Source: an uncultured Flavobacteriales bacterium (GTDB lineage: Bacteria; Bacteroidota; Bacteroidia; Flavobacteriales_G; Salibacteraceae). Taken from it: a DNA stretch of 64,000 bases. The position numbers were made by a program, and so were the translations under genes. The first letter of the stretch is position 1. Every line of letters begins with the position of its first letter. Where the stretch lies: NCBI GenBank assembly GCA_937899835.1, contig CALCCE010000011.1, positions 1-64,000 on the forward strand. Reading direction: 5' to 3'. The notes under the pieces are model-generated. The model worked only from the letters and a program-made list of their open reading frames with translations. It was not told the origin of the DNA and did not search any database. Shown piece by piece: positions 21,140 through 29,822 of the stretch.

Positions 21140-21697
21140 TTAAAAATCAGCGATATAAGGGTTCTTGCTAAATTCTTGTTTCAATTCTCCGATGCGTTGG
21201 GCCAGACTGGCATCAATCTGCTGGTCTCCTACCCGCACCATAAATCCTCCAAGGATGGAAGGATCAACTTTTTCGTGTACTTCCAGGTCGTCAAAATCAA
21301 TGTCCTTGAACAGGTCATTCATTTTCGCCCGAAGCTTATCATCCATGGGTACCGCCGTAGTAATCTCGGCTACCAAAATGTTTTTGTGTACTTTGTATTG
21401 GCTCAAAAAGGAAGCAGCAATGCCTTCCAACAAGTATTCCCGACGACGGGAGGTAATGAGCCGAATGAAAGAAAGGGTCAACTCAGAGAGGTCGCTGCCA
21501 AACACCGCCTCGATGATCGACTGTTTTTTATCGGTTTTAACGATGGGGCTGGACAACAGCAACTGCATGTCGCGGTTGTTGCTCAGCAACTCATTAACCC
21601 GAAGCATGTCGTTGTAGGCCTCTTCGAGCTTTCCTTGCTCAATGGTGAGGTCCAACAGCGACTTGGCGTACCGGGCGGCTACTTTTGTTCCTTTCAT
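21140..21697 (-). CDS. atpH: ATP synthase F1 subunit delta
   Basis: 185 aa peripheral-stalk subunit (OSCP type). N-terminal helical domain [21 protein letters not shown], and C-terminal [21 protein letters not shown], the conserved delta signature. It lies between atpF (7 bp) and atpA, an order fixed in most F-type operons. Start ATG 21697. Confidence 0.97.
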   Translation of the reverse strand: MKGTKVAARYAKSLLDLTIEQGKLEEAYNDMLRVNELLSNNRDMQLLLSSPIVKTDKKQSIIEAVFGSDLSELTLSFIRLITSRRREYLLEGIAASFLSQYKVHKNILVAEITTAVPMDDKLRAKMNDLFKDIDFDDLEVHEKVDPSILGGFMVRVGDQQIDASLAQRIGELKQEFSKNPYIADF

Positions 21698-21704
21698 TAG
21701 AGGA

Positions 21705-22199
21705 TCAGTTTAAGCTGACATCATCCATCAAACGGTCGACCAAAGCTTTCTGCTTGTCGTCATTTGAAAGCTGCTCTTTCAATACCTTTTCGGCAATTTC
21801 GATGGCCAATACCCCTACCTGGTTTTTCAACTCAGCAATAGCGGCATTTTTATCGTTTCGAATGTTTTCCTTGGCGTTGGCCAACAACTTGTCTGCTTCT
21901 TCCTGCGCTTTGTCTTTGGCTTCGTTCACGATCTTATCGCGCATGTCGCGGGCATCGCGAAGCATCGCATCGCGCTCGCTGCGGGCCTCTTTCAACAACT
22001 CTTCGTTGGAGGCTTGCAGTTTTGCCATTTCTTCTTTGGCCTTCTCAGCAGAATCAAGCGCATCTTGAATCTTTTCTTCCCGCTCTTTCAAGGAGGCAAG
22101 AATAGGCTTCCAGGCCGCTTTGCGGAGAATGACCAGCACCAGGAGGAAGGTAAGTGTGGTCCAAAATACGAGGCCTAAGCTAGGAGTTACAATTTCCAT
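21705..22199 (-). CDS. atpF: ATP synthase F0 subunit b
   Basis: 164 aa. One N-terminal TM (GLVFWTTLTFLLVLVILRK, about 9-27) followed by a long charged coiled coil (about 35-130), the stator stalk architecture. The segment after the TM (WKPILASLKEREEKIQDAL) is typical of b subunits. Start ATG 22199. Confidence 0.97.
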   Translation of the reverse strand: MEIVTPSLGLVFWTTLTFLLVLVILRKAAWKPILASLKEREEKIQDALDSAEKAKEEMAKLQASNEELLKEARSERDAMLRDARDMRDKIVNEAKDKAQEEADKLLANAKENIRNDKNAAIAELKNQVGVLAIEIAEKVLKEQLSNDDKQKALVDRLMDDVSLN

Positions 22200-22289
22200 A
22201 TCTCAGTTTGTTGTTAGTCTCTTCAAATTCGTCTAAATGATTCGGGCTGCAACCAACCGTTGCAGCTCCGAATCAGAAATTGTTTTGGC

Positions 22290-22535
22290 TTAGCCTGCGA
22301 GTACAGCGAGCAGACAAACTACGATTGCGAAGAATACCGCACCTTCTACAAGTGCAGCAGCAACGATCATGTTTGCACGAATGTCTCCGGTAGCTTCTGG
22401 CTGACGCGCCATCGCTTCCAAAGCTTGTCCACCAATGCGGCCGATACCGACACCAGCGCCCAATGCAGCAACACCAGCTCCGATGCTACCACCCATTACG
22501 CCGAACCCATCAAGCAATACAGCTAAAAGTTCCAT
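22290..22535 (-). CDS. atpE: ATP synthase F0 subunit c
   Basis: 81 aa, two TM helices forming the rotor ring. The first is Gly-rich (GGSIGAGVAALGAGVGIG), the polar loop is ARQPE at 43-47, and the ion-binding carboxylate in helix 2 is Glu64 (ALVEGAVFF). The Gln in helix 1 and the Ser after the Glu that mark sodium-binding rings are absent, so a proton ring is likely. Start ATG 22535. Confidence 0.97.
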   Translation of the reverse strand: MELLAVLLDGFGVMGGSIGAGVAALGAGVGIGRIGGQALEAMARQPEATGDIRANMIVAAALVEGAVFFAIVVCLLAVLAG

Positions 22536-22572
22536 AGTTGTTGTTATTTATGGTTTATTGACGAATTACAAA

Positions 22573-23685
22573 TTAATGATGTGCTTCCTCTGTGGCCATC
22601 CCGAAATACAGAGCCGACAACAAGGTAAATACATACGCTTGCAAGAAGGCCACCAACAGTTCGAGGAAGGTCATGAAGATGGAGAAAGCAACACTGACAA
22701 CTGAAACGCCGAGGCCGCCTGCGGCTCCGTAAGTTTCAGCAAAAATGAAGATGAGGCTGGTGAAAGCCAATAAGATAATGTGGCCAGCAGTAATGTTCGC
22801 AAACAAACGCAGCATCAATACGATGGGCTTGGAGAACACTCCGATGATCTCAATGGGCAACATGATCGGCAACAAAGCAGCCGGTACTCCGGGAGGAGAT
22901 ACAATGTGTTTCCAGTAGCCACTGTTGGCTCGGTAAGAAGTAATGATAAAGGTAAACGTTGCTAGGACCAGGGTCACCGCAATGTTTCCCGTAAAGTTAA
23001 TTCCTCCTAAGAATGGGATCAATCCAATCAGGTTACCGATCCAAATGAAGAAAAATACCGTCAGCAAGTAGGGCATGTAATAAGCATACTTGTGCCCGAT
23101 AGAAGGTTTGGCCACTTCATCGCGCACAAACAGCACGAAAGGCTCAATGAGGTTTTGAATGCCATTGGGTGCTTTGCCTTCATTCTTTTTATAGCCCTTA
23201 GCTACCTGAGTCATGATAAGGATGAGCAACAAGCCACCGAGCAACATTCCCACTACGTTTTTGGTAATGGAGAAATCTAAAGGATGACCGTTGGTGATGT
23301 GAGACTCACCTTCCACCATTTCAGTAGTTAGAGTTTCGCCCTTGTACACATGCTCGTGCATAAAGGAATACCCGTTGGCAGAAAAATAGTTTTCTTCTTT
23401 GCCATCAATGGTGATGGTTTTCTCCACACCATGGTATAGATCATTGGAAGAAAATACCACAATCCCATCATCCAGAAGAATCACCGGAAGGTATATCCCG
23501 AAATCTCCTACGATGTGTATTTCATGAGCATCGAGCACGTGGTGCATGATCATGGCACCGGCATCGAAAGGCTCATCGGAGTTGCCTCCTGCTTTGGTAG
23601 TTGTGGGAATAAGCAGCGCTGTTGCGGCTGCGATAGCGAAAGCAGCTTTTGCTAACTGCTTGAAAATGGTACTTTTACCGTTCAT
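22573..23685 (-). CDS. atpB: ATP synthase F0 subunit a, with N-terminal extension
   Basis: 370 aa, the proton channel of F0. The essential Arg is R293 in LRLFANITAGH, and the last helix carries FLQAYVFTLLSALYFG. It is about 100 residues longer than the E. coli protein. The extra N-terminal part begins with a signal-peptide-like segment (AAFAIAAATALLIPTTTKA) and a periplasmic-looking region with many His and Asp (AHEIHIVGDFGIYLPVI), a form common in Bacteroidota. Start ATG 23685, 30 bp downstream of a TACTTTTG element. Confidence 0.96.
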   Translation of the reverse strand: MNGKSTIFKQLAKAAFAIAAATALLIPTTTKAGGNSDEPFDAGAMIMHHVLDAHEIHIVGDFGIYLPVILLDDGIVVFSSNDLYHGVEKTITIDGKEENYFSANGYSFMHEHVYKGETLTTEMVEGESHITNGHPLDFSITKNVVGMLLGGLLLILIMTQVAKGYKKNEGKAPNGIQNLIEPFVLFVRDEVAKPSIGHKYAYYMPYLLTVFFFIWIGNLIGLIPFLGGINFTGNIAVTLVLATFTFIITSYRANSGYWKHIVSPPGVPAALLPIMLPIEIIGVFSKPIVLMLRLFANITAGHIILLAFTSLIFIFAETYGAAGGLGVSVVSVAFSIFMTFLELLVAFLQAYVFTLLSALYFGMATEEAHH

Positions 23686-23715
23686 AATCGCTGGTTATGC
23701 GCCTGAAATCGAGGG

Positions 23716-23723
23716 CAAAAGTA
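23716..23723 (-). promoter_or_regulatory. -7 element TACTTTTG upstream of atpB
   Basis: A perfect TAnnTTTG match on the minus strand, 30 bp before the atpB ATG, within the 108-bp gap between the small membrane gene and atpB. It suggests that atpBEFHAG can be transcribed separately from the upstream bactofilin-atpZ part. No convincing -33 box. Confidence 0.5.
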
Positions 23724-23793
23724 GGGATATATTTAAGAAAGAAAAGAATTTGGACCACTCTTTTTGTCCCAGATTTGTCACACTACTGAAAGG

Positions 23794-24183
23794 TCAATTG
23801 TCTTGCCTCATGATCCGGTATAAAATCACCACTTCGAAGCCGGTATAAAGCAAATAGAGGATCAAAAAATTGAGACTGAATGCCATGGGCCGGTCCTTGA
23901 TCACCACCAGGTAGAGCAAGATGATAATGAGGCTGAAAAACATCTTGGCCGACATCAAACCCAAAAAGGCGTTGACAAAGAGTTTAGAGCTTTGCTTGTT
24001 GGCAATCATCAACACGGTATGAATGCCAAAGGTGACGACTACAAAAAACCCATACTGTAAAAACACTACATTGGGCCATACCAAAGCATCGATGAGTGCA
24101 TAGGCTCCATAATGACTTCCGAATACAATTGCGGTGAAGAGGAGCAAGAGGGAAAGAAAGCGGGGGGTTGAAACGGCGTTCAT
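23794..24183 (-). CDS. AtpI-like four-TM membrane protein
   Basis: 129 aa with about four TM helices (FLSLLLLFTAIVFG, FLQYGFFVVVTFGIHTVLM, FFSLIIILLYLVVI, FLILYLLYTGFEVVIL). Position and topology match the poorly conserved subunit-I-like protein that precedes atpB in many F-type operons; in E. coli and other bacteria AtpI assists c-ring assembly or magnesium supply. Sequence alone would not identify it. Its ATG overlaps the stop of atpZ by 4 bp (ATGA), indicating translational coupling. Confidence 0.7.
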   Translation of the reverse strand: MNAVSTPRFLSLLLLFTAIVFGSHYGAYALIDALVWPNVVFLQYGFFVVVTFGIHTVLMIANKQSSKLFVNAFLGLMSAKMFFSLIIILLYLVVIKDRPMAFSLNFLILYLLYTGFEVVILYRIMRQDN

Positions 24184-24416
24184 TTGATCAGATCGCGAAT
24201 CACAATGTACATCGCCAGACCTACCGAAAGCAGGGAAAGCAACAAAGTGAAGAGTGGAAATTCGGATGCGAGCACTTCATCCAGTTTGATCCCGCCAAAG
24301 ACTCCGGCGAGGATCACCGCGATCATTTTTGCCGCGATACCGGAATAAGCATATACGTTTTTCGGGGGTTTAGGCGGTTTGTTCGGCTTCGATGAGTCGC
24401 TTCTTTTTGTCCCCAT
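24180..24416 (-). CDS. atpZ: AtpZ/AtpI family small membrane protein
   Basis: 78 aa. Basic, Pro/Lys-rich N-terminus (SSKPNKPPKPPKN) and two TM helices (AAKMIAVILAGVFGGIKLDE, LFTLLLSLLSVGLAMYIVI). The GxxxGxxLDE-like segment at the end of helix 1 is the AtpZ/AtpI signature. AtpZ and AtpI have been linked to divalent cation supply and c-ring assembly of the ATP synthase. It overlaps the bactofilin gene by 47 bp upstream and the next membrane gene by 4 bp. Start ATG 24416. Confidence 0.85.
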   Translation of the reverse strand: MGTKRSDSSKPNKPPKPPKNVYAYSGIAAKMIAVILAGVFGGIKLDEVLASEFPLFTLLLSLLSVGLAMYIVIRDLIK

Positions 24417-24798
24417 GGTTGATTTCTTTCACCACGCCACCCATTTTGCAATTGGCATTGAAAAGGGCACCCGGTTCGATGGACAATTTATCGGTCACTA
24501 CTTCACCATTGAGTTTGGCGGAAGCCTGCAAGGACAACAATTCACCTACCGTAATTTTTCCATCGATAACTCCGGAGATGTTGGCACTCTGGCATTTGAT
24601 TTCGCCGGTTATCCTACCGGTTGGACCAACCACGATTTTACCCTTGGAAACAATGGAGCCGTCGAGCGTACCGTCGATGCGGATCACCCCGTCGGTTTGA
24701 ATATCTCCTTTGATGACAGTTCCTTTGGCAATTTGATTGTGGATGCCGGCATCGGTATCGTTATTTCTGGCCATGTGGTTGTCCGATTTCTTAAACAT
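24370..24798 (-). CDS. Bactofilin (polymer-forming cytoskeletal protein)
   Basis: 142 aa from ATG 24798. The DUF583 beta-helix core (about 25-120) has the typical short-strand repeats: KGTVIKGDIQTDGVIRIDG, GSIVSKGKIVVGPTGRITG, SANISGVIDGKITV. Bactofilins polymerise without nucleotide and scaffold cell-envelope processes. I chose MFKKSDNH over a TTG 15 bp upstream; MARNND at 24774 is also possible. It is the first gene of the unit that continues into atpZ, with which it overlaps by 47 bp. The pairing of bactofilin with the ATP synthase genes recurs in Bacteroidota, but its meaning is not known to me. Confidence 0.93.
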   Translation of the reverse strand: MFKKSDNHMARNNDTDAGIHNQIAKGTVIKGDIQTDGVIRIDGTLDGSIVSKGKIVVGPTGRITGEIKCQSANISGVIDGKITVGELLSLQASAKLNGEVVTDKLSIEPGALFNANCKMGGVVKEINHGDKKKRLIEAEQTA

Positions 24799-24824
24799 TT
24801 GAATGCGTTGCAATTAACCGTGGA

Positions 24825-24832
24825 CAAATATA
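24825..24832 (-). promoter_or_regulatory. -7 element TATATTTG upstream of bactofilin-atp unit
   Basis: A perfect TAnnTTTG match 26 bp before the bactofilin ATG at 24798; a likely promoter of the whole bactofilin-ATP synthase unit. No clear -33 box. Confidence 0.5.
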
Positions 24833-24891
24833 CAATTTTTCCAACGGCGGATTGGGAGGACAAAAACCACGAAAAATTGGGAAATTAGGCC

Positions 24892-26586
24892 TTACTGCTC
24901 CCTAAGCAATTGCTCTAAAAGCGCCTCGGTGCGTGCCTTAAAATCAGTGTAGTACTTGCTTGTCCCCGGACCGTAGAACCCGGTGGTAATCCGACGAACG
25001 TTGCCTGAGCGGTCAATAAAGATCGCGGTAGGGAAAGACAATACTCGGTTGAGCATGGGCAAGGATTCTTCAGCTACCTTTTTACTGGCTTCTCCCGCTA
25101 GCAAAAAAGTGAAATTGGCATCCAGGTCTCGCTGGTGTTTCAATACTTGCCTACGGGCTTCTTCCTCGGTCCCTTTTTCAAAAGCCAAGGCCAGTATCTC
25201 TAAACCTTGCTCACCGTATTTTTGGTTCAATTCATTGAGGAAGCGGGTACCGTCCATGCAATTAGGACACCAGGAACCCATAACTTCTACTAACACAACT
25301 TTGTTGTGAAATTTGGCATCCTCCAGGGATACCGGATTGCCTTCTAAATCGGGGAATGAGAAGGCAAATTTTTCGTATCCAGGTTTGAGGTAGGTAAGCG
25401 AGTCGGGGTGTGTGAGCTCAAACTCCGGATTGCGCACTGCTTGCCAGGGTTCGGACCAATGGGTGCCCGACCAAAAAGTGCCATTGGTAATGCGCCCTTC
25501 CTGCACTTTGGCCTTGAACAAAAAGGCGTGCGAGCCATCAAAGGCAGAAAGCGACAATTCGTTGCCGTCTACTACTCCTTCCAGGTAGCGGTAATCACCG
25601 GTTTCGGTCAAAAACGTTCCGTGCACCTTGTTTCCTTCTTGCTCAAAGATGCCTACTGCCGGATATTCATCCTCTGTGTCGGGACTGAAGGCAACCTCCC
25701 AATGGCCGGTAACATCAACGACAGGTGCCTCGGATGCTATATCAAACCGATCAGCAATGCCTTTTTCGGCAATGAAGGGAATTGCATAATCGTTTCCGCG
25801 CGCCAGGTTGTGCCAATGTCCTTTAATGGTCTTACCATCAAAAGCACCTTCAATCATTGAGTTGAAAATGGGCATATCGATCATAATGCTGTCATGCGCA
25901 ACCGACACCCGATCTACTTCAATGCGTTCGTGACTATTGAATACGGTAAGCTGCCAGCCGTCTTTCATTTCTCCGAGTTGAAAGTTAAATGGCAACATTT
26001 TTCCTTCCATATCCAGCTTACCCTGCCACACCGGAGTGTTGGGCATGATGTCTCCTACAACTTCAAACTGTGTTTCAAAAGCGTAAGCTACTTTTTGATC
26101 TACTTTGATGTGGTATTTCTTTCCCGGAATGTAGCTCATGGTGCGGATGGCTTCCATCACCTGGTTTTCCATTCGGCGTTTGATGTGCAAACCGGTTACC
26201 TCATCGTCTTCCATTTCAAGTGAAAAAGAACGGACTGCAAGATTGGAATCCAAAGCGAGATAAGTAACCGATTTCTTGCCCTTCGCGTTTTCCTCTTTCA
26301 TCGAATAACGGTCTTTGAAAGCAGGCTGGTTGATGTTAGACTCCCGAAAGGGTTGGAATTCTGTACTCCAATTGACGGTTCCGGTTATCGTTTCCCGAAT
26401 ACCATCTTTCAGGATCGTTTTGATTACCTCAGGATTTTCTTCAGTAAGTCTTTTGATTTCTGCATCGAAGTCGAAAAAGATGCTAAAGGGGAGACTGCTG
26501 TCTGAATTGACGCCACAAGCCGTGAGCAGAACCAGAAGGATCAAAGACAAACGGGATTTCAATCGAAATAGAGGTGAAGGCAGCAT
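24892..26586 (-). CDS. TlpA-like thioredoxin-fold lipoprotein
   Basis: 564 aa. Lipoprotein signal (LILLVLLTACG, Cys24). A long N-terminal part to about residue 410 shows lipocalin/DUF4369-like beta-rich segments (VTGHWEVAFSPD, VGIFEQEGNKVHGTFL, GDYRYLEGVVDG). The C-terminal thioredoxin domain has WCPNC (C440, C443), KVVLVEVMGSWC before it, and the cis-Pro loop SFPT (P519). Such proteins handle periplasmic disulfide exchange, but the substrate is unknown. A 7/8 -7 match (TATCTTAG) lies at 26616-26623, 30 bp upstream of ATG 26586. Monocistronic by spacing. Confidence 0.9.
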   Translation of the reverse strand: MLPSPLFRLKSRLSLILLVLLTACGVNSDSSLPFSIFFDFDAEIKRLTEENPEVIKTILKDGIRETITGTVNWSTEFQPFRESNINQPAFKDRYSMKEENAKGKKSVTYLALDSNLAVRSFSLEMEDDEVTGLHIKRRMENQVMEAIRTMSYIPGKKYHIKVDQKVAYAFETQFEVVGDIMPNTPVWQGKLDMEGKMLPFNFQLGEMKDGWQLTVFNSHERIEVDRVSVAHDSIMIDMPIFNSMIEGAFDGKTIKGHWHNLARGNDYAIPFIAEKGIADRFDIASEAPVVDVTGHWEVAFSPDTEDEYPAVGIFEQEGNKVHGTFLTETGDYRYLEGVVDGNELSLSAFDGSHAFLFKAKVQEGRITNGTFWSGTHWSEPWQAVRNPEFELTHPDSLTYLKPGYEKFAFSFPDLEGNPVSLEDAKFHNKVVLVEVMGSWCPNCMDGTRFLNELNQKYGEQGLEILALAFEKGTEEEARRQVLKHQRDLDANFTFLLAGEASKKVAEESLPMLNRVLSFPTAIFIDRSGNVRRITTGFYGPGTSKYYTDFKARTEALLEQLLREQ

Positions 26587-26881
26587 TCAGAGGCGCATTC
26601 CTTGATAAAGGAGCGCTAAGATAAAAGAATTGGACTGGTGTAAGCGTACGGGAATAACTGCAATTCTTGGAAAGCCTATAATTGCGATGGGTCTGAATGA
26701 CTTAGCCTAAGCACAAGAAAAAGTGCTTTAACTTACCACCTGAGCAAACTACTTATCTCCCCATTATTTTCCAATTGGAGAATTTGCCTTCAGCAGGTAG
26801 CAAGGAAAAGGGTGTTCTTTTTTGGGACGCCTTCCCAGGGGAGGATCAACTTCATTACCCGAAAGTTCAAATTAACAGGCC

Positions 26882-28438
26882 TTAGAGATCGAATTTGATC
26901 CCTTGAGCCAGTGGCAATTCCGAACCGTAGTTGATGGTATTGGTTTGCCTGCGCATGTACACTTTCCAAGCATCAGAGCCCGACTCGCGACCACCACCAG
27001 TTTCTTTTTCTCCTCCGAATGCTCCACCAATCTCAGCACCTGAAGTCCCGATGTTGACGTTAGCAATGCCACAATCAGATCCAGCGTTCGACAAGAAAGC
27101 TTCTGCTTCCTGAAGGTCCCGCGTCATCAAAGCGGAAGAAAGGCCTTGTGCAACACCGTTTTGCATGGCTACCGCTTCCCCAAAGGTTTTGTATTTCAAC
27201 AAGTAGAGAATCGGAGCAAACGTTTCTTGTTGTACGATTTGGAAATGGTTTTCTGCCTCCACAATGGCCGGCTTAACGTAACAGCCTGATTCGTAGCCAT
27301 CGCCTTCGAGCACTCCACCTTCTACCACAACCTTACCGCCTTCTTCAACGGCTGACTTTAGCGCGTTTTCGTATTGTTCAACAGCCATTTTGTCAATCAA
27401 TGGGCCAACGTGGTTGTTTTCATCCAAGGGGTTACCAATGCTCAACTGGGTATAGGCTTTCGACAGCTTTTCCTTCACTTCATCGTAAACCGATTCGTGA
27501 ATGATCAACCGGCGGGTGGTGGTGCAGCGTTGTCCTGCAGTACCCACAGCTCCAAATAAAGCGCCACGCACCGTCATATCGATGTCGGCACGATCGGAAA
27601 CAATGATGGCATTGTTGCCGCCCAACTCCAACAAGGCACGACCCAAACGCGCGCCAACTGCTGCGCCAACTGCCTTGCCCATGCGGGTAGAACCAGTGGC
27701 AGACACCAGTGGAATACGACCATCGTTGCTCAACAATTCTCCAATCACGTAGTCGCCCTGCACCAGGCAACAAACCCCTTCGGGAACATCGTTGGCCGCA
27801 AATACTTCAGCTGCAATTTTTTGGCAAGCTACCCCGCACAATGGCGTTTTTTCGGAGGGTTTCCACACACAAACGTCTCCGCAAACCCAAGCCAACGCAG
27901 TGTTCCAGCACCAAACAGCTACCGGAAAGTTGAAAGCAGAAATGATGCCCACGATTCCCAAAGGATGGTATTGCTCATACATGCGGTGTGAGGGGCGCTC
28001 GGAGTGCATGGTTAATCCATGCAGTTGACGAGAAAGCCCAACCGCAAAGTCGCAGATGTCGATCATTTCTTGCACCTCTCCAAGGCCTTCCTGGTAAGAC
28101 TTGCCCATTTCGTAAGAAACAAGCTTACCTAAAGGAGCCTTGTATTTTCGAAGCGCTTCTCCAAATTGACGAACCACCTCTCCACGTTTCGGAGCAGGCC
28201 ATTGGCGCCAATCGACGAAAGCCTGTTGGGCGGTAGCAATCACCTTCTGATAGTCTGCCTCAGTAGCCGAACCGACCTTACCGATAGCTTGTCCATCTAC
28301 AGGAGAAGTAGAGGTATATTCAGGTCCACTACCTTGCATCCATTGGTTGCCAGTAGATAAACCGGGATTGGTGTCTTTGATTCCAAGGGCTTCCAGGGCC
28401 TCGGCTATTCCGTAGTTATCGGTAAGAGTATCGCTCAT
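26882..28438 (-). CDS. Aldehyde dehydrogenase, antiquitin type (ALDH7-like)
   Basis: 518 aa NAD-dependent dehydrogenase. Catalytic Cys305 in GTAGQRCTTTRR and general base Glu271 in LELGGNNAIIV; AFNFPVAVWCWN is the cofactor-binding segment. NIGTSGAEIGGAFGGEKETGGGRESGSD toward the end is characteristic of ALDH7 (alpha-aminoadipic semialdehyde dehydrogenase), the enzyme oxidising the semialdehyde in lysine breakdown. The likely substrate is alpha-aminoadipic or a related semialdehyde, but no other lysine-degradation gene is nearby, so the pathway is inferred from family only. Start ATG 28438, 32 bp after a TACTTTTG element. Confidence 0.93.
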   Translation of the reverse strand: MSDTLTDNYGIAEALEALGIKDTNPGLSTGNQWMQGSGPEYTSTSPVDGQAIGKVGSATEADYQKVIATAQQAFVDWRQWPAPKRGEVVRQFGEALRKYKAPLGKLVSYEMGKSYQEGLGEVQEMIDICDFAVGLSRQLHGLTMHSERPSHRMYEQYHPLGIVGIISAFNFPVAVWCWNTALAWVCGDVCVWKPSEKTPLCGVACQKIAAEVFAANDVPEGVCCLVQGDYVIGELLSNDGRIPLVSATGSTRMGKAVGAAVGARLGRALLELGGNNAIIVSDRADIDMTVRGALFGAVGTAGQRCTTTRRLIIHESVYDEVKEKLSKAYTQLSIGNPLDENNHVGPLIDKMAVEQYENALKSAVEEGGKVVVEGGVLEGDGYESGCYVKPAIVEAENHFQIVQQETFAPILYLLKYKTFGEAVAMQNGVAQGLSSALMTRDLQEAEAFLSNAGSDCGIANVNIGTSGAEIGGAFGGEKETGGGRESGSDAWKVYMRRQTNTINYGSELPLAQGIKFDL

Positions 28439-28470
28439 TTTTCAAAGGATTAAGGATCGAAAATCGGCCA

Positions 28471-28478
28471 CAAAAGTA
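28471..28478 (-). promoter_or_regulatory. -7 element TACTTTTG upstream of aldehyde dehydrogenase
   Basis: A perfect TAnnTTTG match 32 bp before the ATG at 28438. A TTTG lies upstream but with a 23-nt gap, slightly longer than the usual -33/-7 spacing. Confidence 0.5.
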
Positions 28479-28695
28479 GGCTTTTCAACCCACTGCTCCC
28501 ACAAATACATTTTCCCAATTCGGGAGCTTTCGATGAAATCCAAAAAAATTTAAGTCTGGAATACAACTTTTTGTCGATTCTCCGGTCTCTTCATCAAAAA
28601 TGATTTCATTTTGGTAGCAACAACCTCCTAATTCGAAACTCTATCAACACTTCGCGACTAAATTGAAACAACCTGTTGATCTAATTTCAATCATC

Positions 28696-29808
28696 ATGAC
28701 TCCTAACCCTACTCTTTTATTGGGAACCTGCTTGCTTTTTAGCACCTTGACCCTGCAAGCTCAAATTACGGTGGATGGCAGCCAAATTCCAACCGGCACC
28801 GACACCATCAAGATTACCTTCGACACCAACCCTGCCAGTTCGATCAACGGTGGACCTACAGGGGGCAACCAAACCTGGGATTTTTCGGCACTCAACAACG
28901 ATGATCCGGAAGAACGCATTTTTGCCGATCCGGCCAATACGCCGTTTGCCGCCAGTTTTCCTAGTGCCAACCTTGCTGTTTCAGAAGAAACCGACTCTTG
29001 GGCTTATCTCCTGGTAAACAATTCTACTTTCGAAACCTTAGGCTTCGGCGAATTTGATGGCGGCCAACCTGAAATCGATAAATTCAATCAAACCCTATTT
29101 ACCTTTCCTTCAACGTTTGGCACGAGCTATGTCGATGTAGAAAGTGAAGGGTGGGTTTTTAAAGACCCTATTCCTACTTCAGCAGGTGTACCTTTCGACT
29201 CTTTGGGGTTTCGCGCTGCATTTATTACTGACAGTGAAATAGATGCCTGGGGCACCTTGAAAACTCCTTTGGGCGATTGGCCAAGCCTACGCCAAAACAT
29301 GCAACTCATAGAGGTCGACTCTCTCTTCGTATACGCTAATGGTTCATGGCAGTTTGCCACCAGTCAAGTAGCACAAGCCCTGGGTGAAGACCTTATCGAC
29401 TCAGATACTCTCTATCAATTTATTTGGTGGTCAGACAATGCGGAGGCTAAATTTCCTATCGTGGTTTTCGAATACGATACGGACGACAACAGCCCCGAAG
29501 GCGATGTGGAATGGCTTCGCGAAACTCCGGCTCCTCCCGTCTCGGTGAACACTTTGGCCGCAATCTCTTCGGTAAAGCTGTTTCCTAATCCTGCGTCTAC
29601 TGCTACTACCCTCCTTCACCCTGAAGTGAATCGCGGTCACGTTTTGTTGTTGGATATGCTTGGAAACTTACTTTCGAAGCAAGCCATTGAAGGAACCAAC
29701 ACCGAACTTTCGCTGGAAGGATTGCCCTCCGGGATGTTCCTGGCACAAATTTTCGACCAGCAAGGACAATTGATAAGTCAGGAAAAATTGAGTGTGGCGC
29801 AGCGCTGA
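28696..29808 (+). CDS. Secreted protein with T9SS type A sorting domain
   Basis: 370 aa. Signal peptide LLLGTCLLFSTLTLQAQ; N-terminal part with GGNQTWDFSALNNDDPEE, a motif common in Bacteroidota cargo of unknown function. The C-terminal ~75 residues form a T9SS type A sorting domain: SSVKLFPNPASTATTLL, then VLLLDMLGNLL and GLPSGMFLAQIFD. It should therefore be exported across the outer membrane by T9SS and perhaps anchored. Enzymatic activity is not evident. I chose ATG 28696, which starts the signal peptide directly, over a TTG 33 bp upstream. Confidence 0.88.
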   Translation: MTPNPTLLLGTCLLFSTLTLQAQITVDGSQIPTGTDTIKITFDTNPASSINGGPTGGNQTWDFSALNNDDPEERIFADPANTPFAASFPSANLAVSEETDSWAYLLVNNSTFETLGFGEFDGGQPEIDKFNQTLFTFPSTFGTSYVDVESEGWVFKDPIPTSAGVPFDSLGFRAAFITDSEIDAWGTLKTPLGDWPSLRQNMQLIEVDSLFVYANGSWQFATSQVAQALGEDLIDSDTLYQFIWWSDNAEAKFPIVVFEYDTDDNSPEGDVEWLRETPAPPVSVNTLAAISSVKLFPNPASTATTLLHPEVNRGHVLLLDMLGNLLSKQAIEGTNTELSLEGLPSGMFLAQIFDQQGQLISQEKLSVAQR

Positions 29809-29822
29809 TCTGGCACAAGTCG

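Noticed and set aside
26708-26729. AAGCAC/GTGCTT inverted repeat as a terminator
   Set aside because: The stem is only 6 bp, there is no T-run on either strand, and the position does not suit the aldehyde dehydrogenase stop at 26882.
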